Of a DNA stretch of 64,000 nt, positions 19,363 through 29,222 are shown piece by piece. Within the stretch, counting starts at the first letter, position 1. Each line of letters begins with the position of its first letter. Under the pieces are notes generated by a model that did not search any database, had not been told where the DNA came from, and was given only the letters and a program-made list of their open reading frames with translations. The translations under genes and the position numbers were made by a program. The DNA is from Desulforhopalus sp. Its GTDB lineage: Bacteria > Desulfobacterota > Desulfobulbia > Desulfobulbales > Desulfocapsaceae. The stretch is taken from positions 310,001-374,000 of the forward strand of contig JAOTRX010000003.1 in NCBI GenBank assembly GCA_030247675.1, in the 5' to 3' direction.

Positions 19363-20431
19363 TCTGCGCCGGGCGGCGGCGGAGTTTTGTCCGGATGGTG
19401 CCATCTGCCGGGTGACGCCTCTTGGCAGCGGCAATATCAACGACACCTTTCTCGTGGCGGCGGCAGGTGGCCCTTTTGTCCTGCAGCGAATCAACCGCCA
19501 GGTCTTTCCCGAGCCCCTCCGGGTTATCCATAATTTTGCCACTATAACGAACCATTTGCGCGGTCGCCGGGGGAGGGATGGCGCTATCTTTCGCACTGCC
19601 CTGCCGGTGCCGGCGCGCACCGGTGCCCTGTACTTTTGCGACCCGCATGGCGAATATTGGCGCGGCCAGACCTATCTCCCCCACAGCGGCTGCCGTGCCC
19701 TGAGCGGCGCCGGCCAGGCCGAGCAGATAGGGCGGGTCCTGGCCACCTTCCACCAGCTGATGGCGGGTCTTGACGGGCAGGCCCTTGCCGACCCTTTGCC
19801 GGGCTTTCATAACCTGCCGCGCTATCTGCTGGAGTTTGACCGCCTGCGGCCAGTGACCACTGATCGCCAAGGCAGCGCTTCCTGCCGGTATTGTCTTGAA
19901 ATAATTGATCGCGACCGCCGGCGGGCGACCCTTCTTGAGGAAGCCAAGATGGCAGGGTTGCTCACCATTCAGCCCATTCACGGCGATCCGAAGATCGACA
20001 ATTTTCTCTTTGACGAAAATGGCCTGGCGGTTGGTATGCTCGATCTCGATACGGTGGCAATGGGCATCGTCCACTACGACTTGGGTGACTGTCTGCGCTC
20101 GTGCTGCAACCGGGCAGGAGAAGAGGGCGGGGCCGGCCGGGAGGTGGCCTTTGACCTGGAGATCTGCCGGGCCCTCCTTCAAGGCTATTTCAACGAGGCG
20201 CACGGATTGCTCACCGCTGAGCAGCGAGCCTTTATCTTTGATGCAGTGCTGGGGATAACCTTTGAACTCGGCCTGCGCTTTCTCACCGACCATTTGGGCG
20301 GTAACAGCTATTTTCGCGTCCAGCAGGACGGAGAAAACCTCCTCAGGGCAAGCCGCCAGTTTCGCCTCGCCGAGGCCATCGCCGCTGAGGAGGCGGCCAT
20401 CCGCCAGCTGGCCCTTACCGCTTCTCTCTAG
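19346..20431 (+). CDS. APH/choline-kinase-fold phosphotransferase, probable sugar kinase
   Basis: The protein (361 residues from the ATG at 19346; the frame is open to 19298) is an aminoglycoside-phosphotransferase-fold kinase. It shows a GSGNINDTFLV glycine loop, FVLQRINRQVF with the conserved Lys/Arg region, the catalytic loop IHGDPKIDNFLFD and the metal-binding LDLDTVAMG. This pattern is close to N-acetylhexosamine 1-kinase and similar sugar kinases rather than to antibiotic-resistance enzymes. Overlap with glk supports a role in sugar activation. The exact sugar and whether phosphorylation is at C1 are unknown. The start is uncertain because neither candidate has a good ribosome site. Confidence 0.75.
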   Translation: MTREVDLRRAAAEFCPDGAICRVTPLGSGNINDTFLVAAAGGPFVLQRINRQVFPEPLRVIHNFATITNHLRGRRGRDGAIFRTALPVPARTGALYFCDPHGEYWRGQTYLPHSGCRALSGAGQAEQIGRVLATFHQLMAGLDGQALADPLPGFHNLPRYLLEFDRLRPVTTDRQGSASCRYCLEIIDRDRRRATLLEEAKMAGLLTIQPIHGDPKIDNFLFDENGLAVGMLDLDTVAMGIVHYDLGDCLRSCCNRAGEEGGAGREVAFDLEICRALLQGYFNEAHGLLTAEQRAFIFDAVLGITFELGLRFLTDHLGGNSYFRVQQDGENLLRASRQFRLAEAIAAEEAAIRQLALTASL

Positions 20432-20452
20432 CCCACAGGGCATTCACGATTG

Positions 20453-21820
20453 CTATTCACTTAAGCCATCAACGGCAAACAGGTAGTTGCCGATGGTGTC
20501 GGCCAGGTGCGGCTGGAGGTTCTCAAACTCGATGCCGATCCGTGTTTCATCGTTGTTAATGGACAGATTCCTGACGATTCCGCCAATTTGCTGCTCTTCC
20601 TTTATCCCCGGTAAGAGGCAGCGGAGCATGATGCCGCCGGTGATGTCGATCTGGGGCTGGGGCAGGTTGGCCTTGTGTTTCACCTGACAAAGCGCTCCGG
20701 TCATGCTCAGATCAACGAGCGCCCCGTATAACTCGGGTTCTTCGGGGATATGGAAGGTGCAGGGAATGAATATTTCACTTCGCTTCGACTCGCGCAGCTC
20801 ATGATAGTGAATGACTGATGGATATTCAAAAAGAAGCAGCTGGAACGGTGCCTCAACGGTCTTTAGCAGGAGGGCCTTGAACATCCACACCCGTCCCTTG
20901 TGAATATATTTGATGATGACCCGCTGGTCGAAGCGGATTTCCTTGTTTGTCTCATTCTGCGGCTGGGGGTTGGTGAGGATGAGGTAATGATCCTGCAGCA
21001 TCCCGACCATGGTGCTTTCAAATAGGGTGTCGAGATGGGGAAACTCCAGCTTGACCCTTGAACCGATTTCCAGAGGAATGCGCTTGCCGAGGGTGGAGAG
21101 ATGCTTCAGGGGCAACTGGTGCTCCTTGGTGGCGGCTGCCTTTTTTTCTTCCTGCTCTTTGGCGCTCTGCAGACGAAATGCCTCCATGAGGATGGACAGC
21201 AGGGGTTTGTTGATCTGCCTTTTCCGCTGTCCGTTAAAGTAGCGTAACTGCACCATGGTTTCCTGCCAGGAGAGGATGAGGTGCGCGGCCTCTTCGCCGA
21301 TAAAGTTTCTGGTTTCCGCGCCGATGAGCAGGCCGTCCTGAATGTACAGCAGGCCGGTATCGTTTTTGTGGTTGACCTGCAGGGTGCAGGTTTTTTCCTC
21401 GCTTTCGAGCATCTGCAAAAAGCTGTGGATGGGGATGCCCTTCACCGTGCCACTGGTGCCGGTGTCGAGAAGGTCGGCCGCATGCTGGAGAAGTTTCTCG
21501 GCATCGAAGGGTTTTTCCAGGCAGTGGCTCGCCCCCCTTTTAATTGCTTCCTCGGCCGGGGTTCCCCGGTCCGCCGACAGGGCGATGCAGGGTACATAGG
21601 GAAAGGTGTGGGTGAGCAGGGAAAAGCTGTCCAGGGTATTGTTTTTCGGCAGGGTGAGGTCGCAGACCACCAAGTCGACATGGTGTTGGGACATGATGGT
21701 GATGGCTGCTTTTTCCTCTTTGGCGGTGAGGACATTGATTTCCTTCTGCCACTGTTCGAAGAGGCTGACCAGGGCCTCCAGCTCCACTGCTTCATTTTCA
21801 ATGATGACGACTGTTTTCAT
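20453..21820 (-). CDS. Response regulator with DUF4388 and PilZ-like domains
   Basis: The 455-residue protein begins with a receiver domain (residues 1-120, phospho-acceptor Asp in VVCDLTLP), followed by a DUF4388 domain (about 125-215, starting KGIPIHSFLQMLESEEKTCTLQV), and a C-terminal flagellar-brake/PilZ-like unit (about 240-455; RESKRSEIFIPCTF, then LVDLSMTGALC). PilZ domains bind cyclic di-GMP, so this may integrate a histidine-kinase input with c-di-GMP to alter motility or adhesion; that is inference. The gene converges on the APH-type kinase gene and diverges from the hybrid kinase gene at 22130, a plausible partner. A related receiver-DUF4388 protein lies at 58635. Confidence 0.8.
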   Translation of the reverse strand: MKTVVIIENEAVELEALVSLFEQWQKEINVLTAKEEKAAITIMSQHHVDLVVCDLTLPKNNTLDSFSLLTHTFPYVPCIALSADRGTPAEEAIKRGASHCLEKPFDAEKLLQHAADLLDTGTSGTVKGIPIHSFLQMLESEEKTCTLQVNHKNDTGLLYIQDGLLIGAETRNFIGEEAAHLILSWQETMVQLRYFNGQRKRQINKPLLSILMEAFRLQSAKEQEEKKAAATKEHQLPLKHLSTLGKRIPLEIGSRVKLEFPHLDTLFESTMVGMLQDHYLILTNPQPQNETNKEIRFDQRVIIKYIHKGRVWMFKALLLKTVEAPFQLLLFEYPSVIHYHELRESKRSEIFIPCTFHIPEEPELYGALVDLSMTGALCQVKHKANLPQPQIDITGGIMLRCLLPGIKEEQQIGGIVRNLSINNDETRIGIEFENLQPHLADTIGNYLFAVDGLSE

Positions 21821-22129
21821 CTGTAGTTAGGCTCAAGGTTAAGGTCCGGTAAAACAGATCAGTCGGTCGAAGTGAGTGGCCGGATCTGTTGAGTTCTTTA
21901 TCTTTGTGTGCATCCAAAACAGGTTTGTGATTGCCTGAGAAACATAATTTTTCTGGTATCCACCATTTTGCAATGATATACCAAAAAAAACGGCGCGGCT
22001 ACGGGAGTGCCGTCTTTTCTTTTTTTATACCGCATGGGCATAAGTTTCGTTTGAGCGGACAAGCTGTAGAACTCAGCTTTAATAATACCTCTGTGCGGCT
22101 TTTAACCCGGAAAAATACAGGGCAATTTC
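21821..22129. other. Divergent intergenic region with repeat copy C
   Basis: These 309 bp separate a minus-strand response regulator gene from a plus-strand hybrid kinase gene. Apart from a dispersed repeat copy at 22027-22083 and T-rich tracts just before it, no gene or clear regulatory site was recognised. Confidence 0.5.
22027..22083 (+). repeat. Dispersed intergenic repeat, copy C
   Basis: Reads ATACCGCATGGGCATAAG, TTTCGTTTGAGC, ACAAGCTG and ACTCAGCTTTAA, with a perfect AAGCTG-N7-CAGCTT dyad. It ends 46 bp before the hybrid kinase start codon. Confidence 0.88.
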
Positions 22130-24139
22130 ATGTATGCCTCTCTTTTTGCAATGCCAATAAAGATCGTTGCAGTTTGTCTGGTACTCCTCGGTGCGGTTTT
22201 TCTAACAATCTCATTTGTGACGTCCAGGGATGTTCAGGGCAAGGTTCCACCACATTTTCGTTGCAAATGGCGGATTATAACCTGTTTGATCGGATTTTTC
22301 TTTTTCTGTTATCTCGGCTATATATTCCTGCAACTTGGCAATTTCTCCTTCCCCCTTGAATTGCTTACCGCCATTGTTTTCTTTGCCGGGTCGCTCTTTG
22401 TCTATGGCACTATAGACCTTTCCCGCAATACCATCACCCGGCTCCATGAGGTCAATGAAAATCTCGAAAAGATTGTCCTGGGGCGAACCGCCGAGTTGTC
22501 GGAGGCAAATCGCCTGCTCGCATCGTCAAATAATAAATACGTCAAGCAAAGCCAGTTTCTCGGAAGCGCTCTGAATGCCCTTTCTCACCCTTTCTATGTC
22601 ATTGATGCCGCGAACTATGAGGTGATTGTCTATAACACCGCCAGCGGCTTTGCCGGGCGGCCGGTTTCCACCTGCTATCAACTGACCCATAACTGCAGTC
22701 AACCCTGTGCCGGATCGGATCATCCCTGCCCCCTGCAGGAAATCAAGAAAACTGGCAGACCTGCGGTCCTTGAACATGTGCATCGCGATGCCGCGGGTGA
22801 GGAAAGGTTCGTCGAAATTCACAGTTACCCGATCTTCGACGATGACGGCAAACTCATTCACATGATCGAGTATGTGCTGGATATAACCGAACGGAAGCAG
22901 GCGGAGGCGGCCTTGCTCAAGGCCAAGCAGGAGGCGGAGCTTGCCAACACCTTCAAGAGTGAATTCCTTGCCAATATGAGCCATGAGATCCGCACGCCGA
23001 TGAATGCCATTCTCGGCATGACCGAGTTGGCCCTTGCCGGCACCTTGACCCCGCAACAACGGTATTGTCTGGAAACCGTGCAGAGTTCTTCGGAGTTACT
23101 CCTCACCCTCATAAACGATATCCTCGATCTATCAAAAATCGAGGCCGGAAAGCTGGAACTGCTGATACGACCCTTCAAGGTTGATCAGGTCATTGCGGCG
23201 GTGATAGGTCTGCTGCAACCGGGAGCGGAGGAGAAAAGCCTTGCCCTTGTTGTCGAAAATTGTACGGAGTGCTGCTCCGATGTCCTTTTGGGTGATGACC
23301 TGCGGTTGCGGCAGATTCTCTTCAACCTGATCGGCAACGCTATCAAATTTACCGGGAGCGGTTCGGTGACTGTCGGTTGCCGGATCCGGGAAAAGACCGA
23401 AGGTGACGCCCTGCTGGAATGTTCGATAACCGATACCGGAATGGGTATTCCCGAGGCATTTAAAGAAAATCTTTTTACAAATTTCAGTCAGTTGAAGACC
23501 TCGATTACCAGGAGTCATGGCGGCACTGGCCTGGGCCTTGCTATCTCGAAAAGACTGGTGGAGATGATGGGCGGGACGATTCAGGTGGAAAGTACCGTCG
23601 GCCGCGGCACAAGATTCACCTTTACTGCCCGTTTTGCCCTGGGCGACGTTGCCCAGATTCCCGCGGATACGACAGGGGAATTGACGGCCCCGGTTCTTCC
23701 CCCGTTGAAAATTCTCGTCGTTGATGATATTACCCCCAACAGAGTTTTGGCCCGGTTGATTCTTGAACAGGCCGAACATCAGGTCGACGAGGCCGAGACC
23801 GGCCTTTCGGCCCTGCAGCGGCTTGCCGAAAACCACTATGATGCGATGCTGCTTGACATTCAGATGCCCGTTCTCGACGGGGTGCAGACGGCGACTATCA
23901 TCCGCCGCTGTGAAAACGGTCTGGGCCTTGCGGTGACCGATCTGGAGAAGGAACTTGCGGCAAGACTAGTCGCCCGTCTTGCCGGCAGGCATATCCCGGT
24001 AATCGCCCTCACCGCCCATGCCATGGAGAGCGACCGGGAGCGCTGTCTCAAGGCGGGCATGGACGGCTATATCAGCAAACCCTTTCACGCCGAAGAGATG
24101 TTGCAACAGCTGGCAAAGGTTTATAACACCAAAAATTAA
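22130..24139 (+). CDS. Membrane hybrid sensor histidine kinase
   Basis: The 669-residue protein has three predicted N-terminal membrane segments (about residues 8-30, 46-70 and 73-98), a PAS domain (about 145-260), a HisKA domain with the phospho-acceptor His in FLANMSHEIRTPMNAIL, an HATPase domain (GNAIKFT, DTGMGIP, GGTGLGLAISKRLV) and a C-terminal receiver (KILVVDDITPNRV, LLDIQMPVLDG). The PAS domain has four closely spaced cysteines (in CYQLTHNCSQPCAGSDHPC), which could bind a cofactor. There is no periplasmic sensor of note, so sensing is probably cytoplasmic or membrane-linked. The start may instead be the ATG at residue 8. It diverges from a response regulator gene. Confidence 0.88.
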   Translation: MYASLFAMPIKIVAVCLVLLGAVFLTISFVTSRDVQGKVPPHFRCKWRIITCLIGFFFFCYLGYIFLQLGNFSFPLELLTAIVFFAGSLFVYGTIDLSRNTITRLHEVNENLEKIVLGRTAELSEANRLLASSNNKYVKQSQFLGSALNALSHPFYVIDAANYEVIVYNTASGFAGRPVSTCYQLTHNCSQPCAGSDHPCPLQEIKKTGRPAVLEHVHRDAAGEERFVEIHSYPIFDDDGKLIHMIEYVLDITERKQAEAALLKAKQEAELANTFKSEFLANMSHEIRTPMNAILGMTELALAGTLTPQQRYCLETVQSSSELLLTLINDILDLSKIEAGKLELLIRPFKVDQVIAAVIGLLQPGAEEKSLALVVENCTECCSDVLLGDDLRLRQILFNLIGNAIKFTGSGSVTVGCRIREKTEGDALLECSITDTGMGIPEAFKENLFTNFSQLKTSITRSHGGTGLGLAISKRLVEMMGGTIQVESTVGRGTRFTFTARFALGDVAQIPADTTGELTAPVLPPLKILVVDDITPNRVLARLILEQAEHQVDEAETGLSALQRLAENHYDAMLLDIQMPVLDGVQTATIIRRCENGLGLAVTDLEKELAARLVARLAGRHIPVIALTAHAMESDRERCLKAGMDGYISKPFHAEEMLQQLAKVYNTKN

Positions 24140-25267
<1,128 letters not shown>

Positions 25268-25442
25268 TTACTTTGCACGAAGTTTTTGGGACCTGACGGA
25301 TACACTTTCGGCGTTTCTTCTTAAAAAGGAGGACTCCAGGGGTTCGTGCAGGTCACCTTCCCGTTGGTCGGGTGAGGATTGGTAGAATGTGGCCCGCTGG
25401 GCACTTCTCATCTATGTCTGGAATATCTTTGGAGGATTCATT

Positions 25443-25805
25443 ATGACAGGAATAGCTTTTGCGGCCGATGGGGCTGCAGGTGCGGGCGCAGCCGGGGGTA
25501 TGGCTGGATTGGCGCAGTTTCTCCCGCTCATTCTCATTTTTGTGGTCTTTTATTTCTTGCTTATCAGGCCACAGCAAAAACAGGCCAAACAGCATCAGGC
25601 CTTTCTTAACGATTTGAAAAAAGGCAGCAAGGTATATACTAAAGGCGGCCTACACGGGGTTATCACCGGTATCGCCGACAACGTCGTTTCCCTGGAGATC
25701 GCCAAGGACGTGATTGTCAAGGTTTCCCGTGATGGCATCGGTGGTTCGTTGGCCAAGGAGGGTGCCGCTCCCCTCAAGACCGAAACCAAAAGTGCCGGAG
25801 GTTGA
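25443..25805 (+). CDS. yajC: Preprotein translocase subunit YajC
   Basis: The 120-residue protein has one membrane helix (QFLPLILIFVVFYFLLIRPQQKQ) followed by the conserved cytoplasmic segment with KKGSKVYTKGGLHGVITGIADNVVSLEIA, diagnostic for YajC, an accessory of the Sec translocase. The frame is open to 25389, but the ATG at 25443 directly follows GGAGGATTCATT and gives the family-type start, so it was chosen. secD/secF do not follow here, unlike in many genomes. An intrinsic terminator lies 46 bp downstream. Confidence 0.93.
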   Translation: MTGIAFAADGAAGAGAAGGMAGLAQFLPLILIFVVFYFLLIRPQQKQAKQHQAFLNDLKKGSKVYTKGGLHGVITGIADNVVSLEIAKDVIVKVSRDGIGGSLAKEGAAPLKTETKSAGG

Positions 25806-26141
25806 GGCATCAAAGGGTGTTGATTTCTGCAGGTCGCGGAGATAGTCGCAAGGGGCCGGATTACCCAGAATAGGGGTGACCGGCCTCTTTTTTGTGTTTT
25901 GCATATTGTTTTGATACATAAAAGCGAGAAGAATGCGCCGCGGAAGGCCACGTAGAGCACAAGGAGGTATCGAAAAGAGCCCTGTTTTCGAGATTGGCGA
26001 AAATGGCCGGGGATCTTGATTTTTTCCGGTATTTACGAAATGATGAAGTTCTGGATATCCGTCAGTCGGGAGGCCAAGGCGAGGCAGTCCGGGCTGGTTG
26101 TCGACTGCGGGAGAAGACTTGATGAGGGATGAGGAAACAGG
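25806..26141. other. Intergenic region after yajC
   Basis: It contains the yajC terminator (25851-25893). The remainder holds a GGAGG motif near 25964 and a 39-codon open frame (26003-26122) without a suitably spaced ribosome site, which is not supported as a gene. The upstream region of the response regulator gene at 26142 ends it. Confidence 0.5.
25851..25893 (+). terminator. Intrinsic terminator of yajC
   Basis: AGGGGCCGG pairs with CCGGCCTCT (9 bp including one G-U pair) around a 20-nt loop and runs into a six-T tract. Confidence 0.82.
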
Positions 26142-27065
26142 ATGCGATTGAAAACGATTCCATCGACCGAACAGACCACGATCCTTGCCGTCGATGATAA
26201 TCCCACCTCGCTTCGCCTTATTCAGTCCATGTTGGAAAGGAAGGATTACCGGGTACTGACCGCGGTCAGCGGCCGTGACGCCCTGGCGGTGCTCGCCGCT
26301 AATGCCGATAATGTTGATATCATTCTCCTTGATCGTCTTATGCCGGAGATGGATGGCATCGAGGTCTGTGAGAAGATCAAGGCGGACGCCAAACTGCGGG
26401 CCATCCCGGTCATCATGCAAACCGCGGCCGGGCGGCCACAGGAGATTAAGGAGGGTATCGAGGCCGGGGTCTTTTATTATCTGGTCAAGCCCCTGGTCGC
26501 CGAGACCCTGCTGTCGATTATTGCTTCAGCCCGGCAGAAGATCCATAAATACCGGCAAAGTGAACAGGAAAATCTCCAGCGCCAGGGCGGCCTTAGCCTG
26601 GTAAAGTCGATACAGTGCTCCTTTAAAACCATCGAGGATGGCGATAACCTGGCTGCCTTTCTTGCCCAGTTTTTCCCCAGTCCCGACCTGGCCATTACCG
26701 GTATTTCCGAGCTCTTTCTCAATGCCGTTGAGCATGGCAATCTGGCAATCACCTATGAGTTGAAAAGTGAGTTGATCCGGACCAATCGCTGGAAAGAAGA
26801 AGTGGAAAGACGGCTTGCCGATCCCTTGTATGGTGCCCGGTCGGTAACGGTTTCCTACCGGAGGTCCAGCGAGAGCATGGCGATTCGCATCCATGATGAA
26901 GGGAATGGTTTTGACTGGGAGCGCTATCTGCACGTGGATCCTGCCCGGGCCACCCATAATCACGGCCGGGGGATTGCCATGGCCAACATGATGAGCTTTG
27001 ATGAACTCATCTACAATGACCTGGGCAATGAGGTGACCGGCATTGTCTACCGCCGTAAAAGTTAA
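26142..27065 (+). CDS. Response regulator with C-terminal RsbW-like ATPase domain
   Basis: The 307-residue protein has an N-terminal receiver (ILAVDDNPTSLRLI; Asp in IILLDRLMPEMDG; residues 12-135) and a C-terminal GHKL ATPase domain of the anti-sigma/serine-kinase kind (about 165-305; SELFLNAVEHGNLAITYE as the N box, IHDEGNGFDWERY as the G1 box, HGRGIAMANMM as the G2 box). Such proteins act as phosphorylation-controlled switches, often through partner-switching of an anti-sigma factor antagonist. No STAS antagonist or sigma factor gene is adjacent, so its target is unknown. Confidence 0.82.
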   Translation: MRLKTIPSTEQTTILAVDDNPTSLRLIQSMLERKDYRVLTAVSGRDALAVLAANADNVDIILLDRLMPEMDGIEVCEKIKADAKLRAIPVIMQTAAGRPQEIKEGIEAGVFYYLVKPLVAETLLSIIASARQKIHKYRQSEQENLQRQGGLSLVKSIQCSFKTIEDGDNLAAFLAQFFPSPDLAITGISELFLNAVEHGNLAITYELKSELIRTNRWKEEVERRLADPLYGARSVTVSYRRSSESMAIRIHDEGNGFDWERYLHVDPARATHNHGRGIAMANMMSFDELIYNDLGNEVTGIVYRRKS

Positions 27066-27094
27066 TCCAGCCTGTACAAGAATCGAGAGAACCT

Positions 27095-27811
27095 TTGAAA
27101 ACAAAATTTTATGCGGTGGCTGCCGGCCGGCGCTGCGGAATCTTCACCGATTGGCCGTCTGCCGAGGCAGAGGTCAAGGGTTTTGCCGGCGCCAGATACA
27201 AGAGTTTTGCCAGCCGGCAGGATGCGGAGGCGTGGCTTGATAACCCCGTTTATCAAAAGAAAGCGCCTGCCAAGGATAATCACAGACCGGTAACCGCCCA
27301 GGAGGGGCAAAGGCCGGGGGCCATTGTGGTTTTCACCGACGGTGGCTGCATAAATAATCCCGGACCCGGCGGCTACGGGGTAGTCATCCTGGCAAACGGT
27401 CAGCGGCAGGAGCTGAGCAGCGGCTACCGGCTGACCACCAACAACCGCATGGAGAGCATGGCCGCAATCGTTGCCCTGGAGCATCTGCAGGGCTGCGGAA
27501 CGGCGATTGATCTCTATTCCGACTCCAGCTATCTGGTGAACGGCGTGGTGAAGGGCTGGGCGAAGAAATGGCAGGGCAACGGCTGGCGCAAGGCCGATGG
27601 CGGAACGGTACTCAATGTCGATCTGTGGCAGCGGCTTCTGGCGCTCATCGACAAACTCGATGTCCGTTTTCACTGGGTGAAAGGTCATGACGGTAATGAG
27701 GGCAATGAGCAATGCGACCGATTGGCGGTGGCGGCGGCCAATCAGGCAGGTCTGCCGGTTGATCCCGGCTATCCTGCGGCCGGCGGTTTGGGGAAAGGAG
27801 AGGAGCCTTGA
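27095..27811 (+). CDS. rnhA: Ribonuclease HI with N-terminal hybrid-binding domain
   Basis: The 238-residue protein begins with a viroplasmin-like RNA:DNA hybrid-binding domain (KFYAVAAGRRCGIFTDW...GARYKSFASRQDAEAWL, residues 3-48), followed by an RNase H domain (about 75-225) with acidic catalytic residues in FTDGGCINNPGPGGYGVV, NNRMESMAAIVALE and YSDSSYLVNGV, and NEQCDRLA. It cuts RNA in RNA:DNA hybrids. Translation appears to start at TTG 27095 after GAGAGAACC; no in-frame ATG preserves the hybrid-binding domain. Its stop overlaps the next start codon. Confidence 0.92.
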   Translation: MKTKFYAVAAGRRCGIFTDWPSAEAEVKGFAGARYKSFASRQDAEAWLDNPVYQKKAPAKDNHRPVTAQEGQRPGAIVVFTDGGCINNPGPGGYGVVILANGQRQELSSGYRLTTNNRMESMAAIVALEHLQGCGTAIDLYSDSSYLVNGVVKGWAKKWQGNGWRKADGGTVLNVDLWQRLLALIDKLDVRFHWVKGHDGNEGNEQCDRLAVAAANQAGLPVDPGYPAAGGLGKGEEP

Positions 27812-28431
27812 CGAAAGAGCTTTTTAAGGGATCGATCCTCTTTGGCCCGGTGCCGGCGGTGCTGGTGACGACGGTCGATACCGCCGGCCGGCCGAATGTC
27901 TTTACGGTCGGCTGGACAGGGGTGGCCTGTTCCCATCCGCCGATGGTGACCATCGCCGTCCGTAAGGAGCGATTGTCCTATGAAAATATTCAGGCAACCG
28001 GTGAATTCGTTATTAATCTAACGACCAGGCAGATGCTTAAAATGACCGATTTCTGCGGCTGCCGCTCTGGCCGCAAGGTCGACAAGATCAAGCACTTCGG
28101 TCTAGAGCTTGATCCGGGCGTCGATGTCGCCGTGCCGTCTCTGGTCATCAGCCCGGTTGCCTTGGAGTGCCGGGTCAAGTCGGTTACTGAACTGGGCTCG
28201 CACGACCTTTTTATTGCCGAGGTGCTCCGTAACAAGGTGGATGAGAGGCTCATCGACGAAGACGGCAAGATTCGTCTTGGCGAGGCCGGGCTCCTTGCCT
28301 ACTGCCATGGTGAATATTTTTCCCTTGGCCATAAGCCTCTGGGTACCTTTGGCCATTCCGTCGCCAGCCGGGCTGTCCGGCTGGCGAAACAGCGTAAGAA
28401 AACCTCTGTTGATAAGCCACCGAAAAAGTGA
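27808..28431 (+). CDS. Flavin reductase family protein (flavoredoxin-like)
   Basis: The 207-residue protein matches the flavin reductase-like/flavoredoxin family, FMN-binding split-barrel proteins (PAVLVTTVDTAGRPNVFTVGWTGVACSHPP at the N-terminus, VAVPSLVISPVALECRV in the middle, LLAYCHGEYFSLG near the end). In sulfate reducers related proteins act as electron carriers or ferric/flavin reductases; the exact role is unknown. It starts at TTG 27808 behind AAGGAGAGGAGCC and overlaps the rnhA stop (TTGA), so it is co-translated with rnhA. Confidence 0.85.
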   Translation: MTKELFKGSILFGPVPAVLVTTVDTAGRPNVFTVGWTGVACSHPPMVTIAVRKERLSYENIQATGEFVINLTTRQMLKMTDFCGCRSGRKVDKIKHFGLELDPGVDVAVPSLVISPVALECRVKSVTELGSHDLFIAEVLRNKVDERLIDEDGKIRLGEAGLLAYCHGEYFSLGHKPLGTFGHSVASRAVRLAKQRKKTSVDKPPKK

Positions 28432-28442
28432 TTTTCCCGCGC

Positions 28443-28496
28443 TACCACAAGGGCTGGTTTGGTTTGAGCAAATAGACTGCTTCACTCTGTCTTCGC
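28443..28496 (+). repeat. Dispersed intergenic repeat, decayed copy F
   Basis: Begins TACCACAAGGGC exactly as copy E does and keeps GAGCA, ACTGCTT and ACTC at matching positions, but has diverged in the middle and lost the perfect dyad. Its right part runs into the 3' end of the hemerythrin gene and includes that gene's stop codon. Confidence 0.55.
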
Positions 28497-28907
28497 TATT
28501 TCAGCAAGATACTTTTTATAGTACGCCCCAAAGGCCAGGTCGAGACCGGTCACATGATCCTTGATCCAGCCGCTTAACTCCTGTTTCAGGCTGCTTACCA
28601 CCTCCGGCGTCAGACCTTTGCTGGTAAAGTCTTCATAGATTGCCGTGAAGCGCTCGGCAAAGTATTTATGGGCAAGGAGTTGTTTGTCGATTCCGGGGTA
28701 GTTTGCTTCCCGCATATATTTTTCCTCAATGCCGAAATGCCGGACGGCATAATGTTGGGTACGGGTAAGAATATCTGCAATATCCCCGACCTTCACCCCC
28801 CTTTTCATGGATCTTTCCAGTTCATTCAGGCAGGAGATGATCTGTTTGTGCTGGGCATCGATGACCGGGATATGTAACTCGAACTTGGTGTCCCATTCTA
28901 TTATCAT
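28482..28907 (-). CDS. Bacteriohemerythrin
   Basis: The 141-residue protein (starting MIIEWDTKFELHIPVIDAQH) is a single-domain hemerythrin, a four-helix bundle with a di-iron O2-binding centre. Ligands are visible in the expected order: IDAQHKQI, HFGIEEKYM, LLAHKYF and WIKDHVTGLDLAF. In anaerobes such proteins bind or deliver oxygen or support oxygen sensing. The frame is open far upstream, but the residues before position 28907 have no family match; the ribosome site is weak. A repeat remnant covers its stop codon. Confidence 0.9.
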   Translation of the reverse strand: MIIEWDTKFELHIPVIDAQHKQIISCLNELERSMKRGVKVGDIADILTRTQHYAVRHFGIEEKYMREANYPGIDKQLLAHKYFAERFTAIYEDFTSKGLTPEVVSSLKQELSGWIKDHVTGLDLAFGAYYKKYLAEIAKTE

Positions 28908-29222
28908 GAGAAATTGCGCAGGGTTGAATGAGTTGTGGTGATAGTCATGGCCGCTACTGGGTGGATCGTTGAAAATACCTGAGTACAAGGTATTTGTCCT
29001 TTCCTCCTTCTGGCAAGGATGGGCAGGGCAATAGAGCCCGATGGTTGCATTCAGTATATGGATTTTTACCGGCAAAAGAAAAGGAAAAGTGGCGGATCCT
29101 GCGGAAAGGGGAGGTTGGGAAATGCATTTGATAAAAGGACAGAAAACAGATAGGATAAGGGGAGGCAAGGGTTAGAAGCCAAGCGGCAAATAACTGTTTT
29201 TTCATTATTGCAGGAGGTGGTT
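28908..29222. other. Divergent intergenic region between hemerythrin and CBS-protein genes
   Basis: These 315 bp hold an 8-bp inverted repeat, AAATACCT-N7-AGGTATTT (28973-28995), about 66 bp upstream of the hemerythrin start, and the GGAGGTGG ribosome site of the CBS gene. No additional gene was recognised. Confidence 0.5.
28973..28995. promoter_or_regulatory. Inverted repeat upstream of hemerythrin
   Basis: AAATACCT and AGGTATTT are perfectly complementary around a 7-bp centre. The location suits an operator for the hemerythrin gene; the regulator is unknown. Confidence 0.35.

Noticed and set aside
26003-26122. A 39-codon frame after yajC (begins MAGDLDFFRYLRNDEVL).
   Set aside because: The nearest GGAGG is about 35 bases upstream, and there is no independent support.
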